Origin: DAOTWY01 sp003696565
GTDB lineage: Bacteria; Chloroflexota; Anaerolineae; Aggregatilineales; Phototrophicaceae
DNA length: 64,000 bases
Assembly (NCBI GenBank): GCA_034435635.1
Contig: DAOTWY010000038.1
Location: forward strand, 1-64,000
Direction: 5' to 3'
Each line of letters opens with the position of its first letter. The stretch's first letter is position 1. The notes beneath the pieces were generated by a model, which was not told the DNA's origin, made no database searches, and worked only from the letters and a program-made list of their open reading frames with translations. This document shows, one piece after another, positions 16,732 to 25,422 of the stretch. The position numbers and the translations under genes were made by a program.

Positions 16732-19659
16732 TTACTTCCGTAATGCTTGCCAAACACGTTCCGGTGTATATGGCAAATCCCGAATCCGGACACCTGTTGC
16801 ATCAAAAATTGCTGATGATAAAGCGGGTGCCACGGCATCCTTGGGAATTTCTGCAACGGCTTTAGCCCCAAAAGGACCACTTGGTTCATATGTTTCAACA
16901 AAAATCACATCTAATTCTGGCATTTCATCAGCTCGATAAATATGATATTCACGGAAGTTCGTTGCCAAAGGTCGCCCGGCTTGATCGTATGCCATTTCTT
17001 CACAATGTGCGTATCCCAAAGCCTGCACCATACCACCTTCTACCTGCCCAGATGCCGTGATTGGATTAATGGCAATCCCACAATCTACCGCCATTAACAA
17101 ACGTTCCACAGTGACTTGCCCGGTTTGTGTATCAACAATCACCTCAGCGAATTGTGCCGCAAATGGCGGTGGGCTAATTTCGCTCATGTGGCTGGCAGTT
17201 GCCATAATTTGATGCTGATTTTCCTGATGTAAACTGTGTAAAGCAACTTGTTCAAGCGTGACAGATCGCCCATCCTGATGTTTGACCAATCGGTCTTCTA
17301 ATTCCAATTCATCCGGTTCACAGTTGAGGAGATACTTGGCGGCATGAGAAAGAATTTGCTGACGAACCTTTTCAGCTGCCTTTAACACAGCCCCACCGCT
17401 GATATATGTTGTACTGCTGGCATATGCGCCGGTATCAAAGGGGGTCATATCCGTATCTGCCGCATAAACGATAATGTCCTCAACAGGTACACCAAGCGTT
17501 TCTGCAGCGATTTGCGCTAGAACTGTATCTGCCCCGGTGCCTAAATCTGTAGCACCAAAAAGCAAGTTAAACGAACCATCATCATTGAGTTTGATGCTGG
17601 CAGCCCCCATATCCAAGCCGGCGATTCCGGTGCCGTGCATTGCCACAGCCATACCAATCCCTCGTTTAAGGTGTGGTTTGCCAGGAACATGGCGCGGTTT
17701 ACCGCGTTTTTCATACCAGTGTACTGCCCGCGCCCCAATTTCAACACATTCATCTAACGCGGTGGTTGTTACAACTTGAGGCTTACCTTCGCGCCCTTCG
17801 CCTAATGCCACCGCCATAATCAACGGCTCATCTTTTTTAATCCAGTTTTTGCGCTTAAATTCAATCACATCCATCCCTAACGCCTGTGCAATCTCTTCCA
17901 TATGCACCTCTAAGGCATGGAGTGCTTGCGGTGCGCCATACCCACGATAGGCACCAGGGGTTGGGATATTGGTGTAAACCACATCACACACAAATTTGCT
18001 ATAAGGGGCATTATAGGTGGAAAGCCCTCTAAACCCGGAAACCATTTGAACCGTCAGCCCGTGTGTGCCATATGCCCCGGTATTGCCAGCAATATATAAT
18101 TCACTGGCGACAACTTCGCCATCTTTGGTAACACCCGTCTTAAAACGTAACACTTGTGGGTGGCGGCTGCGGGCAGATGTAAATTCTTGCTCACGGCTAT
18201 ATTCAAAGCGGACAGGTCTGCCGGTTGCAATCGTTAAATGAGCGCATAAATCTTCAATTAACATCTCCTGTTTACCGCCAAACCCGCCACCAATACGCGG
18301 CTTAATCACGCGGATACGCTTGACAGGTAAACCAAGCAACGGTGCAATCATCCGGCGGACGTGAAACGGGACTTGTGTACTGGTACGGATCACCAAACGA
18401 TCATCTTCATCCCACCATGTGACAACAATATGCGGCTCGATACTACATTGTTGGACTTGATGAACGCGATATTCACCTTCAAAAATATGATCTGCTTTTG
18501 CCCACTGCGCCTGAGCATCCCCTGCTTCGGCATGAATATGGTGGACAATGTTCCGCTGCGCATCATAGATACCTTCAACATCTGGCTCATCATGAATAAC
18601 TGGCGCACCTGGTTGCATCGCCTCTAGTGGATCAAACACAGCAGGCAAGACTTCATAAGTGACATCAATGAGTTTAAGTGCTTCGCGGGCGATTTCCGGC
18701 GTTTCTGCAGCAACGACTGCCACACGATCACCAACATGCCGCACTTTATTATCCAGGGAAACCTGGTCATAGGGCAAGGGATTAGGATAACTTTGCCCAC
18801 CAGAAGCGTAATATACGCGGGGGATGTCTTCATGAGTCAAGACAGCATGAACCCCTGGTAATGCGCGGGCTTTACTGGCATCAATTTTCACAATTCGCGC
18901 ATGAGCATGTGGGCTGGTCAACATAGCAGCGTGCAACATACCGCGCATCTCAATATCATCCGCATAAACGGGTTTCCCCGCAGCAAGCTTGACAGCGTCA
19001 ACTTTTGGCTCTGGCTTGCCGATAGTTTTCATTTCTTGAATTTCCGGCGGGGAGACCACCACCGCGGGAATTGTGCGGGTGCGTGTTTGTACAGCATCGC
19101 TGCCGAAGTCATCAGGATTTGGTAATTCAAACGGCACATCAAATAAACCTGGCGGTGCGGGGATAGCACGTTCTAACGGCTGAAAGGGCGGCACATCTTC
19201 ACCACGTAAAATCGCGGAGGCACGTTGGATTGCCTGCACGACCTTCACATAACCGGTTTCACGATCTAACACGCCAGCTAACGCTTCTCGGATTTCGGCT
19301 TCAGTTGGGTTTGGATTACGTTGTAACAAGGCATACGCCACTAGAATCTGCGCCGGGGTTGTATAGCCGGATTGGATCGCACCAGTTTCAATAAAGCATT
19401 GTTGCAAGATATGCAAATTACGGGACGATCCCAATCCTTCCAGTGTGAGAATGTCATGACCATCTGCTTGTGCGGCGAGCATGGTTTGAGCGTTAACCGG
19501 TTCGCCATCCAACAGCACTGTATCAGAGCCGGTCAAGCCGTGTTCATCACCAAATTTCACGCTGAAATACGCTTCGCGTCGCAACACACGTAATAAGCGT
19601 TCATGCGGGGCAATCGTTAAAGTTCTTTTTTCGCCATTAATTGTGACATGAATTTGCAT
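16732..19659 (-). CDS. Xanthine dehydrogenase-family molybdopterin protein fused to a cysteine-less 2Fe-2S-type domain
   Basis: A 975-residue protein of the xanthine oxidase family. Residues about 1-155 follow the small Fe-S subunit fold, with LLDGEPVN, LTLEGLG, QRNPNPTEAEIREALAGVL. All eight cluster cysteines are replaced: positions 38, 43, 46, 58 (D, T, D, Q), 97, 100 (S, T) and 132, 134 (D, E). Residues about 210-975 form the molybdopterin-binding part with PRIGGGFGGKQEM, GAYRGYGAPQALHALE, DTGAYASSTTY and FGAKAVAEIPKDAVAPAL, which keeps the catalytic-type Glu. It is five bases short of a normal ribosome gap from the FAD-like gene upstream and forms an operon with it. Electron transfer by this domain looks impossible. 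Confidence 0.88.
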   Translation of the reverse strand: MQIHVTINGEKRTLTIAPHERLLRVLRREAYFSVKFGDEHGLTGSDTVLLDGEPVNAQTMLAAQADGHDILTLEGLGSSRNLHILQQCFIETGAIQSGYTTPAQILVAYALLQRNPNPTEAEIREALAGVLDRETGYVKVVQAIQRASAILRGEDVPPFQPLERAIPAPPGLFDVPFELPNPDDFGSDAVQTRTRTIPAVVVSPPEIQEMKTIGKPEPKVDAVKLAAGKPVYADDIEMRGMLHAAMLTSPHAHARIVKIDASKARALPGVHAVLTHEDIPRVYYASGGQSYPNPLPYDQVSLDNKVRHVGDRVAVVAAETPEIAREALKLIDVTYEVLPAVFDPLEAMQPGAPVIHDEPDVEGIYDAQRNIVHHIHAEAGDAQAQWAKADHIFEGEYRVHQVQQCSIEPHIVVTWWDEDDRLVIRTSTQVPFHVRRMIAPLLGLPVKRIRVIKPRIGGGFGGKQEMLIEDLCAHLTIATGRPVRFEYSREQEFTSARSRHPQVLRFKTGVTKDGEVVASELYIAGNTGAYGTHGLTVQMVSGFRGLSTYNAPYSKFVCDVVYTNIPTPGAYRGYGAPQALHALEVHMEEIAQALGMDVIEFKRKNWIKKDEPLIMAVALGEGREGKPQVVTTTALDECVEIGARAVHWYEKRGKPRHVPGKPHLKRGIGMAVAMHGTGIAGLDMGAASIKLNDDGSFNLLFGATDLGTGADTVLAQIAAETLGVPVEDIIVYAADTDMTPFDTGAYASSTTYISGGAVLKAAEKVRQQILSHAAKYLLNCEPDELELEDRLVKHQDGRSVTLEQVALHSLHQENQHQIMATASHMSEISPPPFAAQFAEVIVDTQTGQVTVERLLMAVDCGIAINPITASGQVEGGMVQALGYAHCEEMAYDQAGRPLATNFREYHIYRADEMPELDVIFVETYEPSGPFGAKAVAEIPKDAVAPALSSAIFDATGVRIRDLPYTPERVWQALRK

Positions 19660-19713
19660 GAATTTTTCTCCCTATGATTGGGTGATTATCATTTATATTT
19701 TGTGTTAAGTTTG

Positions 19714-20523
19714 CTAAACCGCTTGCAATGCACTTTCTAACGCTCGTCGCAAGCAAACTGTTGCCATTTCACGGCGATAATCTGAACTACCTTTATAATC
19801 ATTAGGCGGATTTAGCAAGGTAGGAATAGGTTTAATCGTTTGGGCAATGGCATCCTGATTAAACAGATGCCCTTCCAAATTTTCTAAATGAATGACAGTA
19901 ACTACTTGTGTAGAAACCCCACAGAATGCAGCAAATGCCGTTTCTACAATGTTGGTATTGTCAACTCGTACAAACGCCGCTACGTTCACAATGGGTTCAT
20001 CAGCGGGGGTGCGTGCAACATATGACGCGCTCAGAGCTTCCCCCGGTTCAATTTTAGGGATGAATACAGCACGGATAACCCCTTGCTTGAGCGCGTTATT
20101 TTCCAATAGCTCAATTAAAGGATGTACAACCTCATCTTCACCAAAACGCACCCCTGCATCCAGAGCAGCCAAGCCCGCTAACCATTCCCGCGGGGGGTCA
20201 TCAACCTGAAGGCTCTCGCCAATCGATGTGTTATTGCGAATATTGCGCGGAATGGTACGGCGGAGAGCTTGCTTTAATGTTTGCGGCAGGTCTGGCGTGT
20301 CTAGTACGCGCTGAAGACTGCATGCCCCACCAAATTCAAGCGTAGTATCGTAGGTTTCAATATGGTTTAACTCTGGGATTGCTTGTAAATCCACCATCGT
20401 CTCATAAGGCAAGTCAAATCCTCGAAAAGCCATCGCCCCGCCAGCAATCACAATGGTTGCAGGCTGTTTTGCCAATTCAAGTGCTTCGGCTAGTTTTAAT
20501 GGGCGAATATATTGTTTTATCAC
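19714..20523 (-). CDS. FAD-binding-subunit-like protein of the xanthine dehydrogenase family, divergent FAD motifs
   Basis: A 269-residue protein of the CoxM/XdhB medium-subunit fold. The first FAD loop reads IAGGAMAFRG (residues 26-35) where the family has AGGT-D-L. The second reads RNNTSIGESLQVDDP (96-110) where the family has T-x-G-G-N-x-x-x-x-S-P. So both flavin phosphate contacts are altered. The C-terminal part ends with DYRREMATVCLRRALESAL, a family feature (YR...A..L). It is 54 bases upstream of the molybdopterin gene, in the same direction, and is likely its partner. Whether FAD is still bound is uncertain. Confidence 0.8.
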   Translation of the reverse strand: MIKQYIRPLKLAEALELAKQPATIVIAGGAMAFRGFDLPYETMVDLQAIPELNHIETYDTTLEFGGACSLQRVLDTPDLPQTLKQALRRTIPRNIRNNTSIGESLQVDDPPREWLAGLAALDAGVRFGEDEVVHPLIELLENNALKQGVIRAVFIPKIEPGEALSASYVARTPADEPIVNVAAFVRVDNTNIVETAFAAFCGVSTQVVTVIHLENLEGHLFNQDAIAQTIKPIPTLLNPPNDYKGSSDYRREMATVCLRRALESALQAV

Positions 20524-20666
20524 GGTCTTTTCCCCTACATCTAATCATATTTCCATTCAATTATGACATAGTTATGCGCTTTATGGTGATTTTAGTTACT
20601 TCATGATAAGAAGCAAAATATGTTAAGCTGAAATTAAAGCAAGTATCACATGAGGAGGGGAACTAT

Positions 20667-21125
20667 ATGCTAAAAAATATTCTGGTACCGCTAGATGGCT
20701 CACAAGTGGCTGAACGTGCACTAGATTATGCAGAACAGATTATTGACCCAGAAGGCAAGTTAACGCTACTCACCGTGATTGATGTGCCAGATTATCCAGC
20801 TGCGATGTTTTATCCTGCGGGGATTGCGACGTATGAGCTTAGCAAAGAGACAGCACAACATGAGTTGATCCCTCAAGCACAAGAGTATCTTAAAAAGATC
20901 GCCAGCAATCTGATGCAAAAAGGGCTTCAAAATGTCCGCACAGAAGCCATCATCGGTGAACCTGCCAGCTCCATCGTTGAAAAAGCGGATCAGCTAGCCG
21001 TTGATGCCATTGTGATGTCCACCCATGGGCGCACTGGTGTTAGCCGCTGGTTATTTGGCAGTGTCGCCAACAAAGTGCTAAACTCTACGGAGCGTCCAAT
21101 TTTTATCATTCCAGTTAAGCGATAG
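20667..21125 (+). CDS. Universal stress protein (UspA family)
   Basis: A 152-residue UspA protein. It starts MLKNILVPLDGSQVAERALD and ends with the ATP-binding glycine pattern G-x2-G-x9-G-S (GRTGVSRWLFGSVANKV), so it should bind ATP like the MJ0577 subgroup. STHGR is conserved. AGGAGGGG lies 5 bases before ATG 20667. The next gene, a CBS-pair protein, starts 27 bases later in the same direction and both domains sense adenine nucleotides, so they probably form one stress or energy-sensing unit. Confidence 0.92.
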   Translation: MLKNILVPLDGSQVAERALDYAEQIIDPEGKLTLLTVIDVPDYPAAMFYPAGIATYELSKETAQHELIPQAQEYLKKIASNLMQKGLQNVRTEAIIGEPASSIVEKADQLAVDAIVMSTHGRTGVSRWLFGSVANKVLNSTERPIFIIPVKR

Positions 21126-21152
21126 TTATTGTTCAGTAAATGAGGTTGATCT

Positions 21153-21584
21153 ATGCTCAAAAATATTTTAATTAAAGAATATATGACAACAGATGTTATC
21201 AGTGCTACACCAGATATGCCCATTACCACCGCCCATCAAATCATGAAGAAAAATCGAATTCGGCGATTACCGGTATTAGATGAACAAGGTAATTTGGTTG
21301 GTATGGTGACTATCGGTGATATTCGAGAAGCAAGCCCATCTGGCGCAACCACATTGAGCATCTGGGAATTAAACTATTTATGGTCACAACTCACTGTTAA
21401 GGATGTGATGAGCCACAAAGTGTTAACCGTGCGGCAAGACGAACCCATGATTAACGCCGCACAGATCATGCTAGATAACAAAGTCAGCGGATTACCGGTG
21501 CTTGATGAAAGTGGCAAAATTGTCGGGATCGTCACGGAATCAGATGTGTTCCGCATGGTAGTTAAGGCACAATCAGACAGTTAA
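21153..21584 (+). CDS. CBS-domain pair protein
   Basis: A 143-residue stand-alone Bateman module. CBS1 is at about residues 7-60 (IKEYMTTDVISATPDMPITT, then RIRRLPVLDEQGNLVGMVT) and CBS2 at 82-138 (VKDVMSHKVLTVRQDEPM, then VSGLPVLDESGKIVGIVTESD). Such pairs bind AMP, ADP, ATP or SAM. No output domain is present. It is 27 bases after uspA. There is no clear terminator, only the left arm of the inverted repeat at 21593-21606. Confidence 0.9.
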   Translation: MLKNILIKEYMTTDVISATPDMPITTAHQIMKKNRIRRLPVLDEQGNLVGMVTIGDIREASPSGATTLSIWELNYLWSQLTVKDVMSHKVLTVRQDEPMINAAQIMLDNKVSGLPVLDESGKIVGIVTESDVFRMVVKAQSDS

Positions 21585-21592
21585 ATCATGGT

Positions 21593-21708
21593 ATCATAAG
21601 CGGTGTTGTATCGCGTTATTCTGCGCTATCAAAATTGAACATTTTTGATGCCCTATGAGATAAGCAGATAGACTACTTGCTTGTATCAAAAGAGACACCG
21701 CTTATGAT
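21593..21708 (+). promoter_or_regulatory. 14-bp inverted repeat enclosing the start codon of the ABC ATPase
   Basis: ATCATAAGCGGTGT (21593-21606) is perfectly complementary to ACACCGCTTATGAT (21695-21708), 88 bases apart. The second arm includes the ATG at 21704-21706 and begins just after AAAGAG, the best ribosome site. If both arms are on one mRNA, the start codon would be buried in a 14-bp helix. The interior holds a smaller A/T hairpin. Inferred regulatory leader or, alternatively, terminal repeats of a small element. Confidence 0.5.
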
Positions 21709-22372
21709 TTATACCTTAGACGTTACAAAAGACCTGCCGTTGGGGAAAACTGTTATTCATGCCCTGAGAGGCATTACAATGCACGTTGAAGCCGGGGAGA
21801 TGGTTGGGATTGTCGGTCCATCGGGCAGTGGAAAAAGCACCCTGCTCGGCATTATCGGCGGGTTAGATACCCCCACATCTGGCATTGTTAAGATTGATGG
21901 GATTGATATATCCCGCATGAACGAAGATCAACTCACAGAAATACGCAACGAAAAAATTGGTTTTATCTTCCAGTTCTTCAACTTAATTCCCACTTTAACA
22001 GCCCTAGAAAATGTCGCCCTTCCTATTCAGTTTGCCCGTAAACCTAATTTTAAGCCAAATCAACGCGCCAAAGAGTTACTGACTATGCTAGGCTTGGGTG
22101 ATCGCCTCAATCATCGCCCATCAGAGCTTTCTGGCGGGCAACAACAACGTGTTGCTATTGCCCGTGCCTTAGCCAATAACCCCCCTATTTTATTAGCTGA
22201 TGAACCCACTGGTAATCTGGATAGCGAATCCGGTCGTTTAGTGATGGATACCTTACGCCAAATTCGTGATGATGTTGGCACAACGATTGTACTAGTTACC
22301 CATGACCGCGAACTTGCCGCACAGACAGATCGTACTATCACACTGGTGGACGGAGTCATAGACTCGGCTTAA
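21704..22372 (+). CDS. ABC transporter ATPase, LolD/MacB-FtsE type
   Basis: A 222-residue ATPase. Walker A GPSGSGKST, FIFQFFNLIPTLTALENVALP (family-typical Q-loop region), signature LSGGQQQRVAIARAL, Walker B ILLADEPTGNLD and switch His in VTHDRELA. ATG 21704 is chosen over an upstream in-frame TTG because the family starts here. Its start codon lies in the inverted repeat described above. MacB/LolCDE-type ATPases usually sit beside an FtsX-like permease; none is here, the next gene being a VWA-FHA protein. The substrate is therefore unknown. Confidence 0.9.
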   Translation: MIYTLDVTKDLPLGKTVIHALRGITMHVEAGEMVGIVGPSGSGKSTLLGIIGGLDTPTSGIVKIDGIDISRMNEDQLTEIRNEKIGFIFQFFNLIPTLTALENVALPIQFARKPNFKPNQRAKELLTMLGLGDRLNHRPSELSGGQQQRVAIARALANNPPILLADEPTGNLDSESGRLVMDTLRQIRDDVGTTIVLVTHDRELAAQTDRTITLVDGVIDSA

Positions 22373-22419
22373 TGTTCCATGTTATCATAACGATGATTCA
22401 ATAGACCCCAGAGGCGCAC

Positions 22420-24090
22420 ATGCAGGCAAATTACATCCTTGATTATGACACGCTTTCCCCAAATAAACCCCATCGTATTTATTTGATGGCGCGGTTTATC
22501 GCCGGGTCTGCACCAGAAGAACACACCCGCCGCCCTCTGAATATCAGCTTGGTTATTGATCGTAGCGGTTCTATGGCGGGTGAAAAAATTGACTATACCC
22601 GGCAAGCTGCCCAGTTTTTAGTTCAAAACCTCAGTATTCATGACACACTTTCTATCGTGTTATATAACGACAAAGTGGAAACTCTGCTGATGCCGGAAAA
22701 AGTCCAGCGGAAGGATGTCATCAGCCAGCGTATTGCCAGTATCAAGCCAAGCGGTACAACAAATTTAAGCAGTGGATGGCTAGAAGGCTGTACATTAGTT
22801 AAGCGTCACTTCGATAGTCAGCAGGTTAACCGTGTCATTTTAATCAGCGATGGATTAGCGAATCGTGGTGTAACAGATTCCGCACAATTGGTATCCATGG
22901 TGCAGCAAAAATTCAATGAACGCATTACCACCACCACCATGGGCTTAGGTAGTGATTTTAATGAGGATTTGCTCATTGCAATGGCGAGTGCTGGCGGTGG
23001 GACATTTTATTTTATTGAAAGCCCAGAAGTCACGCCTCAGATTTTCCAAAACGAACTAAAAGGGTTGTTAAGCGTCGTTGGGCAAAACCTGACTGTCGGT
23101 ATTTTACCCACTAGAGGGGTACAGGTTGTTTCTCAACTGAACGCTTATCCAGAACATAGTGATGGGGATTATACAGCATTTCGGATGGGAGATATTTTTG
23201 GGGATGAGGTCAAAGCCCTGGTGTTAGAGCTAGATTTACCTGGATATAGCGATATTGGCAAAAAGCAAATCGCCCTATTGCGCTTTGAATATGATGAGCT
23301 TAGCCAGAATGAAACCCATCACCGTATTATTGAAATACCTGTTATGGTACATATTGGGGTGGAAACCAGTGTGCCATTATTACCTAACCCGGATGTCAAT
23401 CAGTCTGTTATGTTGTTAAAAGCCGCACAAGCACGCAAGCAAGCCATTAAAGCGGCAGATACGGGTGCATTTCAAAGCGCGGCGCAATTATTGCGTGATG
23501 TTGCCAATGAGATCGGCGATCATGTTGATGATGAACGTTTAGCAGAAGAACGTGATGCACTCCGTCAGCAGGCGCAGATGATCGAAAAAGGTGCTGAGGC
23601 TTATAACGTCTATAGTCGTAAAACCCTTTCTACACAAGCATTTTACACCATGACCAGCCGCCATCAGGATACTATGATGTTGCGTAACCGTGAAAGCGAG
23701 CGTGAAGGTGCTGGTGAGGGTGATAAACGCGCGACCCAAAGTGTGCCAGCAACCGGTTCTCATCAACCATCTATGCCTATTGAGAAGCAACCAGGCATGA
23801 CACCGAGCTATGTTACCTGGAGAAATGTCACCTTCCGACTAGAAAATGATTTAATCCGCATCGGACGTTCTTCACATAATGAAATTGTCATTCCAGAAAA
23901 AAGTGTATCCCGCTTCCATTGTCAAATCAAGCGTGAAGGAGACAAGCTAATTTTGGAAGATTTGGGTAGCACAAACGGCACTTCATTAGCAGGTAATATG
24001 CTGAATAAACCCCATATTCTCAGTGTGGGAGATGTGATTTATATTTGTGATGAAAAACTGGTTTTTCACAATGGAGATTTTTCAGAATGA
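22420..24090 (+). CDS. VWA-domain protein with C-terminal FHA domain
   Basis: A 556-residue protein. The von Willebrand A domain (about 40-215) has a complete MIDAS motif DRSGSM and further metal contacts in SGTTNLSSG and LISDGLANRG. A linker and helical region (about 330-420) follow. A forkhead-associated domain ends the protein: IRIGRSSHNEIVI, SVSRFHCQI and LEDLGSTNGTSL, which recognises phosphothreonine. No signal peptide, so it is cytoplasmic. GAGG precedes ATG 22420, and the stop overlaps the ATG of the phosphoribosyltransferase (ATGA). It suggests a signalling adaptor controlled by Ser/Thr kinases; no kinase gene is in view. Confidence 0.9.
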   Translation: MQANYILDYDTLSPNKPHRIYLMARFIAGSAPEEHTRRPLNISLVIDRSGSMAGEKIDYTRQAAQFLVQNLSIHDTLSIVLYNDKVETLLMPEKVQRKDVISQRIASIKPSGTTNLSSGWLEGCTLVKRHFDSQQVNRVILISDGLANRGVTDSAQLVSMVQQKFNERITTTTMGLGSDFNEDLLIAMASAGGGTFYFIESPEVTPQIFQNELKGLLSVVGQNLTVGILPTRGVQVVSQLNAYPEHSDGDYTAFRMGDIFGDEVKALVLELDLPGYSDIGKKQIALLRFEYDELSQNETHHRIIEIPVMVHIGVETSVPLLPNPDVNQSVMLLKAAQARKQAIKAADTGAFQSAAQLLRDVANEIGDHVDDERLAEERDALRQQAQMIEKGAEAYNVYSRKTLSTQAFYTMTSRHQDTMMLRNRESEREGAGEGDKRATQSVPATGSHQPSMPIEKQPGMTPSYVTWRNVTFRLENDLIRIGRSSHNEIVIPEKSVSRFHCQIKREGDKLILEDLGSTNGTSLAGNMLNKPHILSVGDVIYICDEKLVFHNGDFSE

Positions 24091-24638
24091 TTGAAACATA
24101 TCGCGTAGAGGTTGGCGGGGTTGCTAGAGATTTACGGCTGTTTGAGGTCGCTAAAGGTGTGCGAATTGCTATCCTGAATATTTTGGGAGATACAGAGTTT
24201 GTCCAGGCGGCAAGCCATGAGCTTAAAAAGAAACTAGAAGGCAAAGAATTTGTTGCGTTTGTAACAGCTGCATCAAAATCCATCCCTCTCATTCATCAGC
24301 TCAGCGTGGATATGGGCAAAAAGTCGTATGTCGTCTTGCGTAAAGATTATAAATCCTATATGGGCGATGCACTCATGGCAGAAACAGTGAGTATCACCAC
24401 CGGCACCAAGCAAGTTTTATATTTGGATGAAAAAGACCGCGCATTGATCGATGGACAATCCGTTATCATCGTAGATGATGTTATTTCAACCGGTAGTACT
24501 TTAGAAGGAATGCGGCAAATTCTGCATAAAGCCAATGCGACAATTGCTGCGGAAGCCGCGATCTTCACAGAAGGGGATGCATCAAAATGGGAACACATTA
24601 TTGCACTGGGTAATTTACCAGTATGGGTTGATGAGTAA
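24087..24638 (+). CDS. Phosphoribosyltransferase, adenine phosphoribosyltransferase-like
   Basis: A 183-residue type I PRTase. The PRPP-binding loop VIIVDDVISTGST is at about residues 129-141, and VAFVTAASKSIPLIHQLSVD precedes a lysine-rich flexible loop (VVLRKDYKSYMG). This resembles adenine PRTase, which makes AMP from adenine and PRPP, or a xanthine/orotate-type relative. Its ATG overlaps the stop of the VWA-FHA gene by four bases, so the two are co-translated; why they are coupled is not obvious. A hairpin (24649-24672) follows. Confidence 0.82.
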   Translation: MIETYRVEVGGVARDLRLFEVAKGVRIAILNILGDTEFVQAASHELKKKLEGKEFVAFVTAASKSIPLIHQLSVDMGKKSYVVLRKDYKSYMGDALMAETVSITTGTKQVLYLDEKDRALIDGQSVIIVDDVISTGSTLEGMRQILHKANATIAAEAAIFTEGDASKWEHIIALGNLPVWVDE

Positions 24639-24648
24639 TGATCCGCAT

Positions 24649-24672
24649 AATGGGTGGCGGATGTCACCCATT
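24649..24672 (+). terminator. Hairpin between convergent genes, possible terminator
   Basis: AATGGGTG (24649-24656) pairs with CACCCATT (24665-24672), 8-nt loop. No strong T-run follows on either strand, so termination would be weak. Confidence 0.35.
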
Positions 24673-24684
24673 GTTATGATTGTC

Positions 24685-25416
24685 TTATTCCACTTTTTCC
24701 ACCACAAGCAGATGTGAAAGCCCCCATGTATCTAAGGGGGTTCCTTCCATTTTATAAAGCAGATTTCGCATAATCTGAGCCGGTTTACCAAAACGGGCAA
24801 TCAAATTATCATAGCCGCCATAAATTCGACGATGATGCACCACTCGCGCTGATAGATCATTGAATAACTGAAACAAAGCACGTTTGGTATAAGCCCGAAC
24901 ATGCGGTGCGAGTTTGTTCCGCCAACGATTGGGCAGATAGTTAATCAGCGGGGTATTGCCGAAGTGATATTGCCCTTTCCAATAATGCCCATGTGTTTCA
25001 AACGGATACCAACGGTTAGGCAAAAAAATGACCATCCGCCCGCCAGGTTTGAGGACACGCACCATCTCTTTAACCGTTGCCCGGTCATCTAACACATGCT
25101 CTATAACTTCATTGGAGATAATAGTATCAAAATAATTGGTTGGATATGGCAAATTTTCTGCGGCAGCCACAATAGCATGGGGGATTTCTATCTGTGCTTC
25201 AATAATACGCTCTAATTCAATATCAAAGCCTTCTACATGAGGGGTATAGCGGCGGCGGCATTGAGAAGCGTACATCCCAATCCCCATACCATGTTCCAGC
25301 ACACGGGCGTTTTCTAATTTTGCCCAATGCGCCACCATTTGTAAGCGTCTTTCCTGCCCTGCCCGCCAAACATAACTCGGCTCTCCCCGCAAGGCGGCTA
25401 AATCTGAATGTGTCAT
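24685..25416 (-). CDS. Class I SAM-dependent methyltransferase
   Basis: A 243-residue protein of the Methyltransf_11 type. Motif I is VLEHGMGIGMYASQCRR, the acidic end of strand 2 is EGFDIELERI, and NYFDTIISNEVIEHVLDD and RVLKPGGRMVIFLPNRWYP are the later motifs. The long tail is rich in Arg, Tyr and Trp (HGHYWKGQYHFGN). No substrate partner is evident. The gene starts only 6 bases from the 3' end of the histidine kinase, on the same strand, so they are likely co-transcribed. Confidence 0.85.
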   Translation of the reverse strand: MTHSDLAALRGEPSYVWRAGQERRLQMVAHWAKLENARVLEHGMGIGMYASQCRRRYTPHVEGFDIELERIIEAQIEIPHAIVAAAENLPYPTNYFDTIISNEVIEHVLDDRATVKEMVRVLKPGGRMVIFLPNRWYPFETHGHYWKGQYHFGNTPLINYLPNRWRNKLAPHVRAYTKRALFQLFNDLSARVVHHRRIYGGYDNLIARFGKPAQIMRNLLYKMEGTPLDTWGLSHLLVVEKVE

Positions 25417-25422
25417 AGGTTA

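Noticed and set aside
16732..19659. Sequencing error or frameshift as cause of the lost Fe-S cysteines
   Set aside because: The reading frame is intact, surrounding family motifs are preserved and each cysteine codon is replaced by a normal sense codon, so a frameshift cannot explain it.
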